This document shows, in pieces, positions 51,540-60,813 of a stretch of 64,000 nt of DNA; position 1 is the stretch's first letter, and every line of letters starts with the position of its first letter. This DNA is from an uncultured Lachnospiraceae bacterium (GTDB lineage: Bacteria; Bacillota; Clostridia; Lachnospirales; Lachnospiraceae). Both the position numbers and the translations under genes were made by a program. The notes beneath the pieces are model-generated. The model ran no database searches. It worked only from the letters and a program-made list of their open reading frames with translations, and was not told the DNA's origin. Location of the stretch: contig CAJUPJ010000001.1 in assembly GCA_910588655.1 (NCBI GenBank), positions 171,685-235,684 of the forward strand. Direction: 5' to 3'.

Positions 51540-54500
51540 TGCCAAAGATTGATGGAATTAAGAGGGTATTAGTAATTGGTTCAGGGCCTATTGTAATCGG
51601 GCAGGCTGCCGAGTTTGACTATGCAGGTACACAGGCATGCCGTTCCCTTAAAGAAGAGGGCATGGAAGTTATACTGGTAAATTCCAACCCGGCAACTATT
51701 ATGACTGACAAGGATATTGCAGATAAGGTTTATATTGAGCCGCTTACAACAGATGTGCTTAAACATATTATTGAAATTGAGAAGCCGGACAGCCTTCTGC
51801 CAAATATGGGAGGGCAGGCAGGGCTTAACCTTGGAATGGAACTTGCGGAATCCGGTTTCCTTGACAGCCACAATGTAAAACTTCTTGGTACTACAGCAGA
51901 AACTATCCGTAATGCAGAAGGCCGCCAGGAGTTTAAAGACCTTATGGAAAGAATCGGTGAGCCATGCGCAACTTCAGAACTTGTAGAAAATATAGAAGAC
52001 GGGATTGCATTTGCAAACAAGACAGGCTATCCGGTTGTACTGCGCCCGGCATATACGCTTGGAGGTTCAGGCGGTGGCATTGCAGATAATGAAGAAGAAC
52101 TTGTAGAAATATTAACAAATGGTTTAAGGCTTTCACGTGTCGGGCAGGTTCTTGTGGAGCGCTGCATTGCCGGCTGGAAAGAAATAGAATATGAAGTAAT
52201 GCGTGACAGCAATGGTACATGTATTACAGTATGTAATATGGAAAACCTTGACCCGGTTGGTGTCCATACAGGTGACAGTATCGTAGTTGCGCCTTCACAG
52301 ACACTTTCTGACAAGGAATACCAGATGTTGCGTACTTCTGCACTTAAAATAATAGATGAACTTGGAATTACAGGCGGATGTAATGTGCAGTTTGCACTCC
52401 ACCCAACGTCATTTGAATATATTGTAATAGAAGTAAACCCACGTGTAAGCCGTTCTTCTGCACTTGCATCAAAGGCAACAGGCTATCCTATTGCAAAGGT
52501 GTCTGCAAAGATTGCGCTTGGGTATACACTTGATGAAATACCAAATGCTGTTACAGGCAAGACATACGCCAGCTTTGAGCCGGCACTTGATTATGTTGTG
52601 GTAAAGATACCACGCCTTCCGTTTGATAAATTTATAAAGGCTAAAAGGACACTTACTACACAGATGAAAGCAACAGGCGAGGTTATGAGCATCTGCACTA
52701 ATTTTGAAGGTGCTCTTATGAAGGCGCTGCGTTCGCTTGAACAGCATGTGGACAGCCTGGAGGGAAGTGCTTATAAAGGCAATACTACAGAAGAAATAGA
52801 GGAAATGCTCCATATTGTTGATGACCGCCGTATTTTTGTTGTGGCAGAAGCAGTAAGGCGTGGCATACCATACCAGAAAATCCATGAAATAACAATGATT
52901 GATGAGTGGTTTATTGATAAGATTGCAATACTTGTTGAAATGGAAGACAGCCTGAAAAATGCAAAAGAACTGGATAAGGAACTTTTATATGAAGCAAAGC
53001 GCCTTGAGTTCCCAGACTGTGTAATTGCAGAATGGACAGGCATGACAGAGAATGAAGTTAAAGAACTGCGCTATAAATGGGGAATTACAGCCGCATTTAA
53101 GATGGTTGACACCTGTGCTGCTGAATTTGCCTCAGAAACACCATATTACTACAGCTGTTTTGATGGGGTTAATGAGGTCAGTAATACATCTGGCAGGAAG
53201 AAAATAATGGTGCTTGGTTCAGGTCCTATACGTATCGGGCAGGGTATTGAATTTGACTACTGTTCAGTGCATAGTGTATGGGCACTCAGGAATGAAGGAT
53301 ACGAAACAATTATAGTTAATAATAACCCCGAAACTGTAAGTACAGACTTTGACATAGCTGATAAGCTTTACTTTGAACCGCTTACACCAGAAGATGTTGA
53401 AAATATTGTGCGCCTTGAAAACCCAGACGGGGCAGTAGTGCAGTTTGGCGGGCAGACAGCAATTAAACTTACAGAAGCACTTATGAAAATGGGTGTAAAA
53501 ATCCTTGGTACAAGTGCTGAAAATGTTGATGCAGCAGAGGACAGGGAGCTTTTTGATGAAATACTTGAGAAATGCTGTATTCCAAGACCAAAGGGGCATA
53601 CAGTATTTACAACAGAAGAAGCATTAAAAGCTGCCAATGAATTAGGCTATCCTGTACTTGTAAGGCCTTCTTATGTGCTTGGCGGACAGGGTATGAAGAT
53701 AGCGGTTTCAGACAATGACATTGAAGAGTATATGGCAATAATTAACCGTTACCACCAGGAACACCCTATACTTGTAGATAAGTACCTTATGGGCAAGGAA
53801 GTGGAAGTGGATGCAATATGCGATGGTGAAGATATACTTATTCCTGGAATAATGGAGCATGTTGAGCGTGCAGGTGTACATTCAGGTGACAGTATTTCAA
53901 TTTACCCAGCACAGTCATTGTCAGAAAAAACACAAAAAGTAATAGTTGATTATACAGGAAAGCTTGCACGTTCACTTAATGTAATAGGGCTTATAAATAT
54001 ACAGTTTATTGTTTATAATGATGATGTATATGTAATAGAAGTAAACCCACGTTCAAGCCGTACAGTGCCATATATAAGCAAAGTTACAGGAATTCCAGTA
54101 GTAGGCCTTGCATCACGTGTAATATTAGGCGCTAAAATCAAAGAACTGGGATACGGTACAGGGCTTGCACCAAAATCAGATTACCTTGCTATTAAAATGC
54201 CAGTATTTTCATTTGAAAAACTGCGTGGGGCAGAAATAAGCCTTGGGCCTGAAATGAAATCCACAGGTGAATGTCTTGGCATATCAGACAAGTTTAATGA
54301 AGCATTATATAAAGCGTTCCTTGGTTCAGGCATAGACCTGCCAAAATACAAAAAAATGATACTTACTGTAAAAGATGCAGACAAACTTGAGGCAGTAGAC
54401 ATTGCAAGGCGTTTTAAAAAGCTTGGCTATGATATATTTGCAACAAGAAGCACAGCAAGGGTATTAAATGAAAACGGGGTACTTGCAATACCAATTAACC

Positions 54501-54757
54501 GTATAAATGAAGAAGCACCTACCCTTATGGACTTGCTGTTAGAACACCAGATTGACCTTGTGGTTGATACACCAACTTATGATGATAAATTAAAGGATGG
54601 CTTTATAATACGCCGTACAGCTATAGAAACAGGTGTAACATGCCTGACATCACTTGATACAGCAGCAGCACTTTTAACAAGCCTTGAAAATGCAGATAAC
54701 GGCCATTTGTCAGTAGTAGACATAACATCCTTAAATACAAAGCAGGGTAATGTATAA
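51539..54757 (+). CDS. carB: Carbamoyl-phosphate synthase large subunit
   Basis: CarB uses ammonia, bicarbonate and two ATP to make carbamoyl phosphate. The 1072-residue protein has the duplicated ATP-grasp structure: first half begins RVLVIGSGPIVIGQAAEFDY and second half MVLGSGPIRIGQGIEFDY near residue 555. Metal-binding sites EVNPRVSRSSALASKATGYP and EVNPRSSRTVPYISKVTG are both intact. An MGS-like allosteric domain at about 940-1072 binds effectors such as UMP or ornithine. It is the last gene of the run and ends at a strong bidirectional terminator. Length and motifs are normal. Confidence 0.97.
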   Translation: MPKIDGIKRVLVIGSGPIVIGQAAEFDYAGTQACRSLKEEGMEVILVNSNPATIMTDKDIADKVYIEPLTTDVLKHIIEIEKPDSLLPNMGGQAGLNLGMELAESGFLDSHNVKLLGTTAETIRNAEGRQEFKDLMERIGEPCATSELVENIEDGIAFANKTGYPVVLRPAYTLGGSGGGIADNEEELVEILTNGLRLSRVGQVLVERCIAGWKEIEYEVMRDSNGTCITVCNMENLDPVGVHTGDSIVVAPSQTLSDKEYQMLRTSALKIIDELGITGGCNVQFALHPTSFEYIVIEVNPRVSRSSALASKATGYPIAKVSAKIALGYTLDEIPNAVTGKTYASFEPALDYVVVKIPRLPFDKFIKAKRTLTTQMKATGEVMSICTNFEGALMKALRSLEQHVDSLEGSAYKGNTTEEIEEMLHIVDDRRIFVVAEAVRRGIPYQKIHEITMIDEWFIDKIAILVEMEDSLKNAKELDKELLYEAKRLEFPDCVIAEWTGMTENEVKELRYKWGITAAFKMVDTCAAEFASETPYYYSCFDGVNEVSNTSGRKKIMVLGSGPIRIGQGIEFDYCSVHSVWALRNEGYETIIVNNNPETVSTDFDIADKLYFEPLTPEDVENIVRLENPDGAVVQFGGQTAIKLTEALMKMGVKILGTSAENVDAAEDRELFDEILEKCCIPRPKGHTVFTTEEALKAANELGYPVLVRPSYVLGGQGMKIAVSDNDIEEYMAIINRYHQEHPILVDKYLMGKEVEVDAICDGEDILIPGIMEHVERAGVHSGDSISIYPAQSLSEKTQKVIVDYTGKLARSLNVIGLINIQFIVYNDDVYVIEVNPRSSRTVPYISKVTGIPVVGLASRVILGAKIKELGYGTGLAPKSDYLAIKMPVFSFEKLRGAEISLGPEMKSTGECLGISDKFNEALYKAFLGSGIDLPKYKKMILTVKDADKLEAVDIARRFKKLGYDIFATRSTARVLNENGVLAIPINRINEEAPTLMDLLLEHQIDLVVDTPTYDDKLKDGFIIRRTAIETGVTCLTSLDTAAALLTSLENADNGHLSVVDITSLNTKQGNV

Positions 54758-54798
54758 AAACACTTAGAAGATGATGATATAAAATTCCAGAAAACTAC

Positions 54799-54840
54799 AA
54801 TAAACCAGGGAAATTTTAGTTTCCCTGGTTTATTGTATAT
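54799..54840. terminator. Bidirectional terminator after carB
   Basis: AATAAACCAGGGAAA (54799-54813) and TTTCCCTGGTTTATT (54820-54834) form a perfect 15-bp stem with a 6-base loop and T/A-rich flanks, shared by carB and the leftward surface-protein gene. Confidence 0.9.
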
Positions 54841-54849
54841 TGTATTATG

Positions 54850-55572
54850 TTAGTGGAATACCCAGTGCTGTTTTTCCCAGAAATCTATAACATCCTGTTT
54901 TGTTTCTAAATTATCCAGTCCATCAGTATTATCTGTAAGGCGGTAATGGAATGCATTCATATATTTATTACTAAGTTTATGTAAACTTCCTATTGTAAAT
55001 ATACTGCCACCATGTTCCTTTTCCAGCATAACTGGTCTGCCGCTTGTGATAAAGACGCCGTTCTTGCCTTCTGCAAGCTGGTTTTCTTTATCAGTTTCTT
55101 CACCAGGGTCATAAAGCCATCTGCAAAAGAGATATACATCCTGGTTTTCTTTAAGGTTTCCATAAATATCTTTATCTACATGGATTTTTACTGTATGGCA
55201 TGCAAAATCTAATTTCTTTGGATTATCAACTTTGGTTTCATCAAGCATAGCAGAGAAAACATAATTATCACACTGGATTACTGTACCAGAAAATATAAAG
55301 CCTAAATCATCACCAAATAATTCATTATAGTCACATCCGCTTCTAAAACTTGCCATCTGGAAATTTCCAGATGTTGCACCATAAAAAAGGGCTTCATAAT
55401 TATTATTGTATTTTTCTACAGAGTTAATGTCTTTTATTTCTATTAATTCATGCTCTGACAGATATCCCCATAGTTTTGTACCCACCATAAATTTTTTTAT
55501 ATATATGTATGCTAAAACAAGTATAAGTAATAAAACACATAAGTATATTAATTTACGTTTTTTGGCAAACAT
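54850..55572 (-). CDS. Membrane-anchored extracellular protein, type A of a local paralogous family
   Basis: This 240-residue protein has an N-terminal membrane helix at about 8-28 followed by an extracellular domain. Landmarks are MVGTKLWGYLSEHELIEIKD, DLGFIFSGTVIQCDNYVFSA, KIHVDKDIYGNLKENQDVYL and VFITSGRPVML. The C-terminal NLETKQDVIDFWEKQHW closes it. A frameshifted copy lies at 56425-57118 with high similarity. The central 'FSGTVI' strand and 'IYGNLKENQDVYLF' strand pair parallel the 'IKGEVT' and 'IFGNVEDEICIYL' strands of the type B proteins, so both types may share a fold. GGGAG precedes the ATG. It is the only intact gene of the leftward cluster. Function is unknown. Confidence 0.7.
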   Translation of the reverse strand: MFAKKRKLIYLCVLLLILVLAYIYIKKFMVGTKLWGYLSEHELIEIKDINSVEKYNNNYEALFYGATSGNFQMASFRSGCDYNELFGDDLGFIFSGTVIQCDNYVFSAMLDETKVDNPKKLDFACHTVKIHVDKDIYGNLKENQDVYLFCRWLYDPGEETDKENQLAEGKNGVFITSGRPVMLEKEHGGSIFTIGSLHKLSNKYMNAFHYRLTDNTDGLDNLETKQDVIDFWEKQHWVFH

Positions 55573-55616
55573 AGGATTATTCTCCCTATAATAATTTAAT
55601 ATATAAATTTGTTTTT

Positions 55617-56288
55617 TTATTCCGCATATAAATCTATTGTAGTTTCAAGATTTTTCTCAGCTAATTTACTGCCTATCTTTGTATCATAAATATTATATAC
55701 ATTTTCGCTTTCAATATATCTGTATTCAGAAAAACATCCAAAAGTACGGAGATAGCTTCCTTTTTCAAAAATATTATTTCCATTTTCTTCAGTTAATACA
55801 AAAACAGAAGTATCTCCTATATTATGTAAACCTAAATCATCTCCAGAAATAGCAGATAAATTTTTGTCTCCTGTATTATTATATTCATATCCTTCCATTA
55901 CATAAATATCAATATTTTGATTTAATGTTGCATTTCCTGAAATAACTTTTTTTACTAAAACGTTAAGCTTGCTCCAGGGTATTCCGTTACAATCAAAATA
56001 TTTTATTGAAACAACTTCCCCTTTTATTATTATATCAGCATCATCTATATAATTTTCTATTGTTGGTTCTTTGCTTAGACATGCTGTTTCAGTATTATTT
56101 AAGCTTAAATTATCATATGTAGTAATATTTTTTCCAAAAGTATCAATGAATATTAAACTATCTTTATCAGAAAGTTTATCTGTTGTTAAAGTAAGTTTTT
56201 TAATATTGTTATTTTGAAATTTTTACCCAAGAAATATATTTATGCCTATAATAGAAAAAATTGCTATAGTTATTAATTTCTTTTTCAT
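55617..56288 (-). pseudogene. Type B surface-protein paralogue with in-frame stop
   Basis: One frame of 224 codons runs from ATG at 56288 to 55617 and is interrupted only by TAA at 56223-56225 (codon 22), just after the hydrophobic anchor. The rest reads ETACLSKEPTIENYIDDADI, IIKGEVVSIKYFDCNGIPWS and LHNIGDTSVFVLTEENG, clearly paralogous to the protein at 46098-46784. The ribosome site before the ATG is poor. The nonsense codon would remove everything but the signal anchor, unless translation restarts downstream. I score it as a recent pseudogene. Confidence 0.75.
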
Positions 56289-56424
56289 AAACTAATCTAT
56301 CATTTCATTATTTATATTATAAATTATTATCAATAAACTTTATTTGGGATTATATTTTAACTGTCTGCTGATAAAAAAATAAAGCCAGATATACAAACTA
56401 ATTATATTATTGAAAAAACAGATA

Positions 56425-57118
56425 TCAATAATATATCCAGTGCTGTTTTTCCCAGAAATCTATAACATCCTGTTTAGTTTCCAGGTTATCCAGACCATCA
56501 ACACTATCTGTAAGGCAGTAATGTTTTCCATCAGTAAGTTTATGTATACTGCCTATTGCATATATACTGCCGCCTTTTTCTTTTTTCAGCATAACTGGCT
56601 TGCCGCTTGTGATAAAAATACCTTTTTTACCTTCAGAAATCTGGTTTTTGGTATCAGTTTCTTCACCAGGGTTATAAAGCCATCTGCAGAAGATATATAC
56701 ATCCTGGTTTTCTTTCAGGTTTCCATAAATATCTTTATCTACATGGATTTTGATTGTATGGCAGGCAAAACTTAAGTCATGTTTTCCGTCAAGTGCATCA
56801 GAAAAAATATAATTATCATACTGGATTATTGTGCCGGAAAAAATAAATCCCAAATCATTGCCGAATAAATCATTATAATCACATCCAGGACCTTTTCCGC
56901 ACATAGCTGGGGGGATTTGGTATAAATCCATAAAAGTTTTCTTCATAATGGTTATTATATTTTTCTACAGAATTAACATCTTTTATTTCTATTAATTCAT
57001 GTTCTGTAAGATATCCCCATAATTTTGTGCCTACCATAAAATTTTTTACATATATGTATGCTAAAAAAGATATAACGAATAAGGTAAATAAACCTACTAT
57101 TTTATATTTCTGTTTCAT
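56425..57118 (-). pseudogene. Frameshifted type A surface-protein paralogue
   Basis: The start MKQKYKIVGLFTLFVISFLA plus MVGTKLWGYLTEHELIEIKD matches the intact gene at 54850-55572. The frame is then lost in the 56880-56945 region, and a second frame resumes as GCDYNDLFGNDLGFIFSGTI and runs to QDVIDFWEKQHW and the stop. The total length, 694 bases, is not a multiple of three. The two halves together correspond to the whole intact paralogue minus about 10 codons near the junction, so a small frameshifting deletion is the likely lesion. Confidence 0.8.
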
Positions 57119-57205
57119 TTATAATTACTTCCTAATAAATAATTTTATATATTTATATTATATGCAAAAATAATTATAATAAATATTTATTATAATTTTC
57201 TAATA

Positions 57206-57883
57206 TTATCTAGAGTATACATGATATACAGCTCTGGAATCTATTAGCTGTGGCGTATCTGCATTAATAGTATTCATATAATTATACATTATGCTCCTGG
57301 TATTGCAGACTCTATGGGATAAGCCCATTGCATGTCCCAATTCATGGGCAACTGTCTTTTTAAAATATCCCTTTGAAGGGTCAATATATATTACTGAACT
57401 TGAATATTTAGAAGGCAGGTAAAGATTATTTATAAATGAAATTTCACCTCCTGTTTTATTATAAAATCTTGTATAACCATAATATGAATTTTCTAATGTC
57501 CCTAATTGAAGTTTAATTTGGTAATTTGCTTGTTGTTTTATTAAATAAAATATGGAACTGGCGTTAGAAGATAATTGTGAATTCTAGTCATTAATAACTG
57601 TATTAATTGTTGTTTCCTGTGTATTATTAAAACCGGAATCTATATTAATGTATCTTGAACCTTTTGCAGTTCCGTTTATAGTTGTTAAATAGTTCCCATG
57701 TCCAAATGTGTGGTAAGAATTACAACATACATAACCATCATTTTCACTTCCGCAACTATCTGCACCCGCTTTGCCTGGATGGATAGCCATAAACATGGTC
57801 AGACATGAAACAAATAAGCATAAATTTTTAACAGTTTTTTTCATCTTAATATTTCCTTTCAGATTAAATAAAATTACGGTCAT
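57206..57883 (-). pseudogene. Secreted matrixin-type metallopeptidase with amber stop
   Basis: The frame opens with a signal peptide (MKKTVKNLCLFVSCLTMFMA) and a Cys-containing mature region. At codon 100 it meets TAG (57584-57586). The same frame continues without further stops to TAA at 57206. It includes the zinc site and Met-turn region of a matrixin-like peptidase: VAHELGHAMGLSH (HExxHxxGxxH) then a downstream SIMYNYMN. A TGG (Trp) to TAG change would explain the stop. Total 225 codons. Next to type A/B surface proteins, it might once have processed or been processed with them; this is conjecture. Confidence 0.75.
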
Positions 57884-58093
57884 AATATATATAAATTTAG
57901 TAAATTATACCAGAGAAAGTATAAAATATCAATAAAATTTATAAAAAAATATACATTTATTTATCAAATTCAACAAAAAGGCAAACTAATTATAAAAAGG
58001 ATTGACAATTAAGTGGCCTTAATTGTTTTGACAGAATTCATGATTTACCATTATATAAATAAATCCAGGCAAGCAGATCAATCGGAATTATTT

Positions 58094-58290
58094 ATTTCCC
58101 ATATGCCAGGTAATTTTTATTCAGAAGATACTATACAGCATTTTTTGGGAAAAATGATATTCCTGGCATCTGTTCAACAGATACATGTGCCCTTGTAAAT
58201 ATATTGTGTGAAAATGATACATGTATCTATTGGACAGTATGTGGACAGCCTTTAGGGAAGCACTTATAAAGACAATAATACAAAAGAATA
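58094..58290 (+). pseudogene. Fused carA/carB fragment (decayed duplication scar)
   Basis: Bases 58094-58212 closely match carA around 50684-50800 (SEDTIQHFL, then IPGICSIDT-like codons). Bases 58234-58290 match carB around 52741-52797 (QHVDSLEGSAYKGNTTEE-like codons). The 1.9 kb that separates these pieces in the live genes is missing. Several substitutions and stops show the copy is old. The remainder of the 57884-58434 gap holds only AT-rich DNA. Confidence 0.7.
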
Positions 58291-58434
58291 TGTACAAGAT
58301 TAAAAAGAATTAATATATATGCTAAAAATTTGTAACATTTATATGTTAATATATACAATATACGTTTGGTTTTTATAATAAAATCGGAATTAGCTGCATA
58401 TATGTAATTAGTTCCGGGAAAGGCAAGATTTATA

Positions 58435-59772
58435 ATGAGGAAGTTGTATAAAGTATTAGCTGTTATGGGGGTTACAGGTACAGTTGCCATTGCAGCTATG
58501 GGCGGGATGTATAGTGTTAATTATTATACTGAACAGAAAGAAGCAAGGGCAGCTGCGGCTGAAATTAAACGGCGTGAAGGCATAGTTGATAACTGCAATG
58601 AAGTTTCTTATGGCAATAAGGCGCTTGGCAATGTTGATTTGTCTGGAATGACAGTAGAAGAGATTACTGCTATACTTAAAGCAGAAAGCAAAGTATACAA
58701 GGACAGGAAAGTAAAAATAACTGTTGATGGCAAAAAGTATAAATTTTCAATGAAAGAACTTGGAGAGGATATTTTCTATAAAGCTTCTGATGGTACGAAA
58801 TTCCAGGCAGGTGAAGAAGAAGAAATAGCGGAAATTATTGTAAATATGGATAAAGACAGGGATATGCAGGAGCAGTATGATATTATTACTGGCAAGGAAA
58901 ACCCGTCTGTATATTCTATAAAAATAAAATGCCAGTATAATAAAAAGAAACTTGATAAGTTTATTAAAAAACTGGATAAAAACCATGTAAAAACGGTAGT
59001 TGATGCACGTATTACCAAAGGCGGCACAATTACAGCCCCGGAAGAAGGCAGGTCGCTTAAACTGGATAAAATAAAAGATAACCTTAAGGAATACCTCCAG
59101 GCAGATACAAAGGAAAACTATAAGGCAGAATATAAGACAAAAGCAATAAAACCTGAATGGAACAAAGAAGACCTTAAAAAAGTCAATACAGTTATAAGTG
59201 AATTTTCCACAAGTTTTATAAGCACTTCCAGCAGGGGGCACAATATACAGGTTGGTGCTTCACGTATTAATGGTACATTCCTTCTGCCAGGAGAACAGGT
59301 TTCATTTGACCAGGTTATACATGACAGCTCAGACGGGCAGGGTTTCCAGGCAGCAGGTTCTTACCTTAATGGCAAAGTTGTACAGACAGAAGGCGGCGGG
59401 ATATGCCAGGTTTCTACTACAGCTTATAATGCTTTGCTGCTTGCTGGCATAATTCCAGTTAGAAGGCTTCCGCACAGCATGACAGTACACTATGTGCCGA
59501 TTGGGCTTGATGCAGCAATTTCAGAAGGCGTAAAAGACCTTGTAGTTGAAAATACATATGATGTACCAATTATTATAAAAGCATTTACAGAGGGAAATAC
59601 ACTTACATTCCAGATTGTGTCATATAAAGGTGTATTAGGGGATTATACTTACAAGCCGCGTTCAGTGCCGCTTTCAAGCCTTAAAGCAGAAGCATACCTT
59701 GATATATATAAAAATGGCAAACTTAAAGAATCTAAATTCCTGCATACCGATACATACAGGGAAGGAAGCTGA
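58435..59772 (+). CDS. VanW family protein
   Basis: The 445-residue protein has a membrane anchor at about 7-29 and one or two peptidoglycan-binding-4-like repeats (about 55-220). The C-terminal VanW domain (about 255-400) has SRGHNIQVGASRINGTFLLPGE, AGSYLNGKVVQTEGGGICQV and STTAYNALLLAGI, the highly conserved core. VanW proteins occur at the cell surface of Firmicutes and some vancomycin clusters, but their biochemical role is not known. AAAGG lies upstream. No van genes are near. Confidence 0.9.
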   Translation: MRKLYKVLAVMGVTGTVAIAAMGGMYSVNYYTEQKEARAAAAEIKRREGIVDNCNEVSYGNKALGNVDLSGMTVEEITAILKAESKVYKDRKVKITVDGKKYKFSMKELGEDIFYKASDGTKFQAGEEEEIAEIIVNMDKDRDMQEQYDIITGKENPSVYSIKIKCQYNKKKLDKFIKKLDKNHVKTVVDARITKGGTITAPEEGRSLKLDKIKDNLKEYLQADTKENYKAEYKTKAIKPEWNKEDLKKVNTVISEFSTSFISTSSRGHNIQVGASRINGTFLLPGEQVSFDQVIHDSSDGQGFQAAGSYLNGKVVQTEGGGICQVSTTAYNALLLAGIIPVRRLPHSMTVHYVPIGLDAAISEGVKDLVVENTYDVPIIIKAFTEGNTLTFQIVSYKGVLGDYTYKPRSVPLSSLKAEAYLDIYKNGKLKESKFLHTDTYREGS

Positions 59773-59865
59773 CATTCTATGGCAGATAACAGACAAAAGT
59801 AACAGAATAATTAGTGTGACAGTAATAGAATAACTAGTGAAATAAATGTGTAATGGAGATTTTGT

Positions 59866-60594
59866 ATGGAAGATATTTTTAAACAGGTTGAGAAAAATAT
59901 TGACAATCTTGTTATTAATAATGTTGAATGGGCAATGCCTGCAACGCAGGAACAGATACAGGCAGCAAGAAACGGGCATCTGGAATTAAGCTTTTTTGAT
60001 AAGTCTGTTCCAGATGAATGGATTAGTGGAATAAAGGGCAAAAATGTGCTTTGCCTGGCAGGTGCAGGTGGTTTGCAGGCAGTTCTCCTTGCATGCGCAG
60101 GTGCAAATGTCACTGTTGTTGATATTTCCCAGAAGATGCTTGATAAAGACAGGGAAATTGCTGCTAAAGAAGGTCTGGATATAAGGATTATACATGGCAA
60201 TATGTGTGACTTAACACAATTTGGCAAGGATTTTTTTGACTATATCATTAATCCGCTTTCTCTTATGTATGTGCCCGATGTAAAAGTGGTATTTAAGGAA
60301 TGTTACCGTATTTTGAAGAAAGGCGGATGTTTTATTATGGCTGCGCCAAATCCGGTAGCTTATATATGTGATTTTGTTGATGATGGCAAGGGAGGGTATT
60401 ATAAAGCAGTTAACCGCTTGCCTTATGCTGCTGGAAATCCTGGCAGCCAGGATACATGGATTGAATATGGGCATACAATGGAAGAGTATATTGGTGGGCA
60501 GATTGCCTGTGGGTTTGTAATTACAGGATATATTGAATGCCAGCAGGAAGATATAACAGAATTATATTTTATGACAAAGGCAGATAAGTTATAA
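59866..60594 (+). CDS. SAM-dependent class I methyltransferase
   Basis: This 242-residue protein has a class I methyltransferase core: motif I VLCLAGAGGLQAVLLACAGA near 56-75, acidic motif II VTVVDISQKML, motif III IIHGNMCDL and the post-motif FFDYIINPLSLMYV, followed by ECYRILKKGGCFIMAAPNP. The substrate is not indicated. It is close in layout to the Methyltransf_11 family. GGAG precedes the ATG, and a strong hairpin follows. The neighbours give no pathway context. Confidence 0.85.
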   Translation: MEDIFKQVEKNIDNLVINNVEWAMPATQEQIQAARNGHLELSFFDKSVPDEWISGIKGKNVLCLAGAGGLQAVLLACAGANVTVVDISQKMLDKDREIAAKEGLDIRIIHGNMCDLTQFGKDFFDYIINPLSLMYVPDVKVVFKECYRILKKGGCFIMAAPNPVAYICDFVDDGKGGYYKAVNRLPYAAGNPGSQDTWIEYGHTMEEYIGGQIACGFVITGYIECQQEDITELYFMTKADKL

Positions 60595-60640
60595 GCTTGA
60601 TAAATACAGGGCAGAAGAATAGAGGTGGGACAGAATAAAG

Positions 60641-60705
60641 AAAAAAGAAACCTCATTTAATAAATGTGGTTTCTTTTTAAGATTTTTACTTGACAGCAAT
60701 AAATT
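60641..60705 (+). terminator. Terminator that is also the left direct repeat around the Rpn-like gene
   Basis: AAAGAAACC...GGTTTCTTT (60644-60676) with inner CATTT/AAATG forms a strong hairpin followed by TT. The hairpin and about 30 further bases (ATTTTTACTT...GCAATAA) are repeated in the same direction at 61796-61862. Confidence 0.8.
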
Positions 60706-60813
60706 TGTACATTTTTCATACAAATGTGTAAAAACAATTTAGGGGCTGAAACAGATTGAATTTGAAATAAATACATGGTATTATTGGTTTAGGAAGCAGG
60801 GAGGATATTGTCT

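Noticed and set aside
55617..57883. Stop-codon recoding (for example pyrrolysine at TAG) as an explanation for the interrupted genes
   Set aside because: One neighbour is stopped by TAA and another by a frameshift, which recoding of TAG cannot explain; simple decay fits all three.
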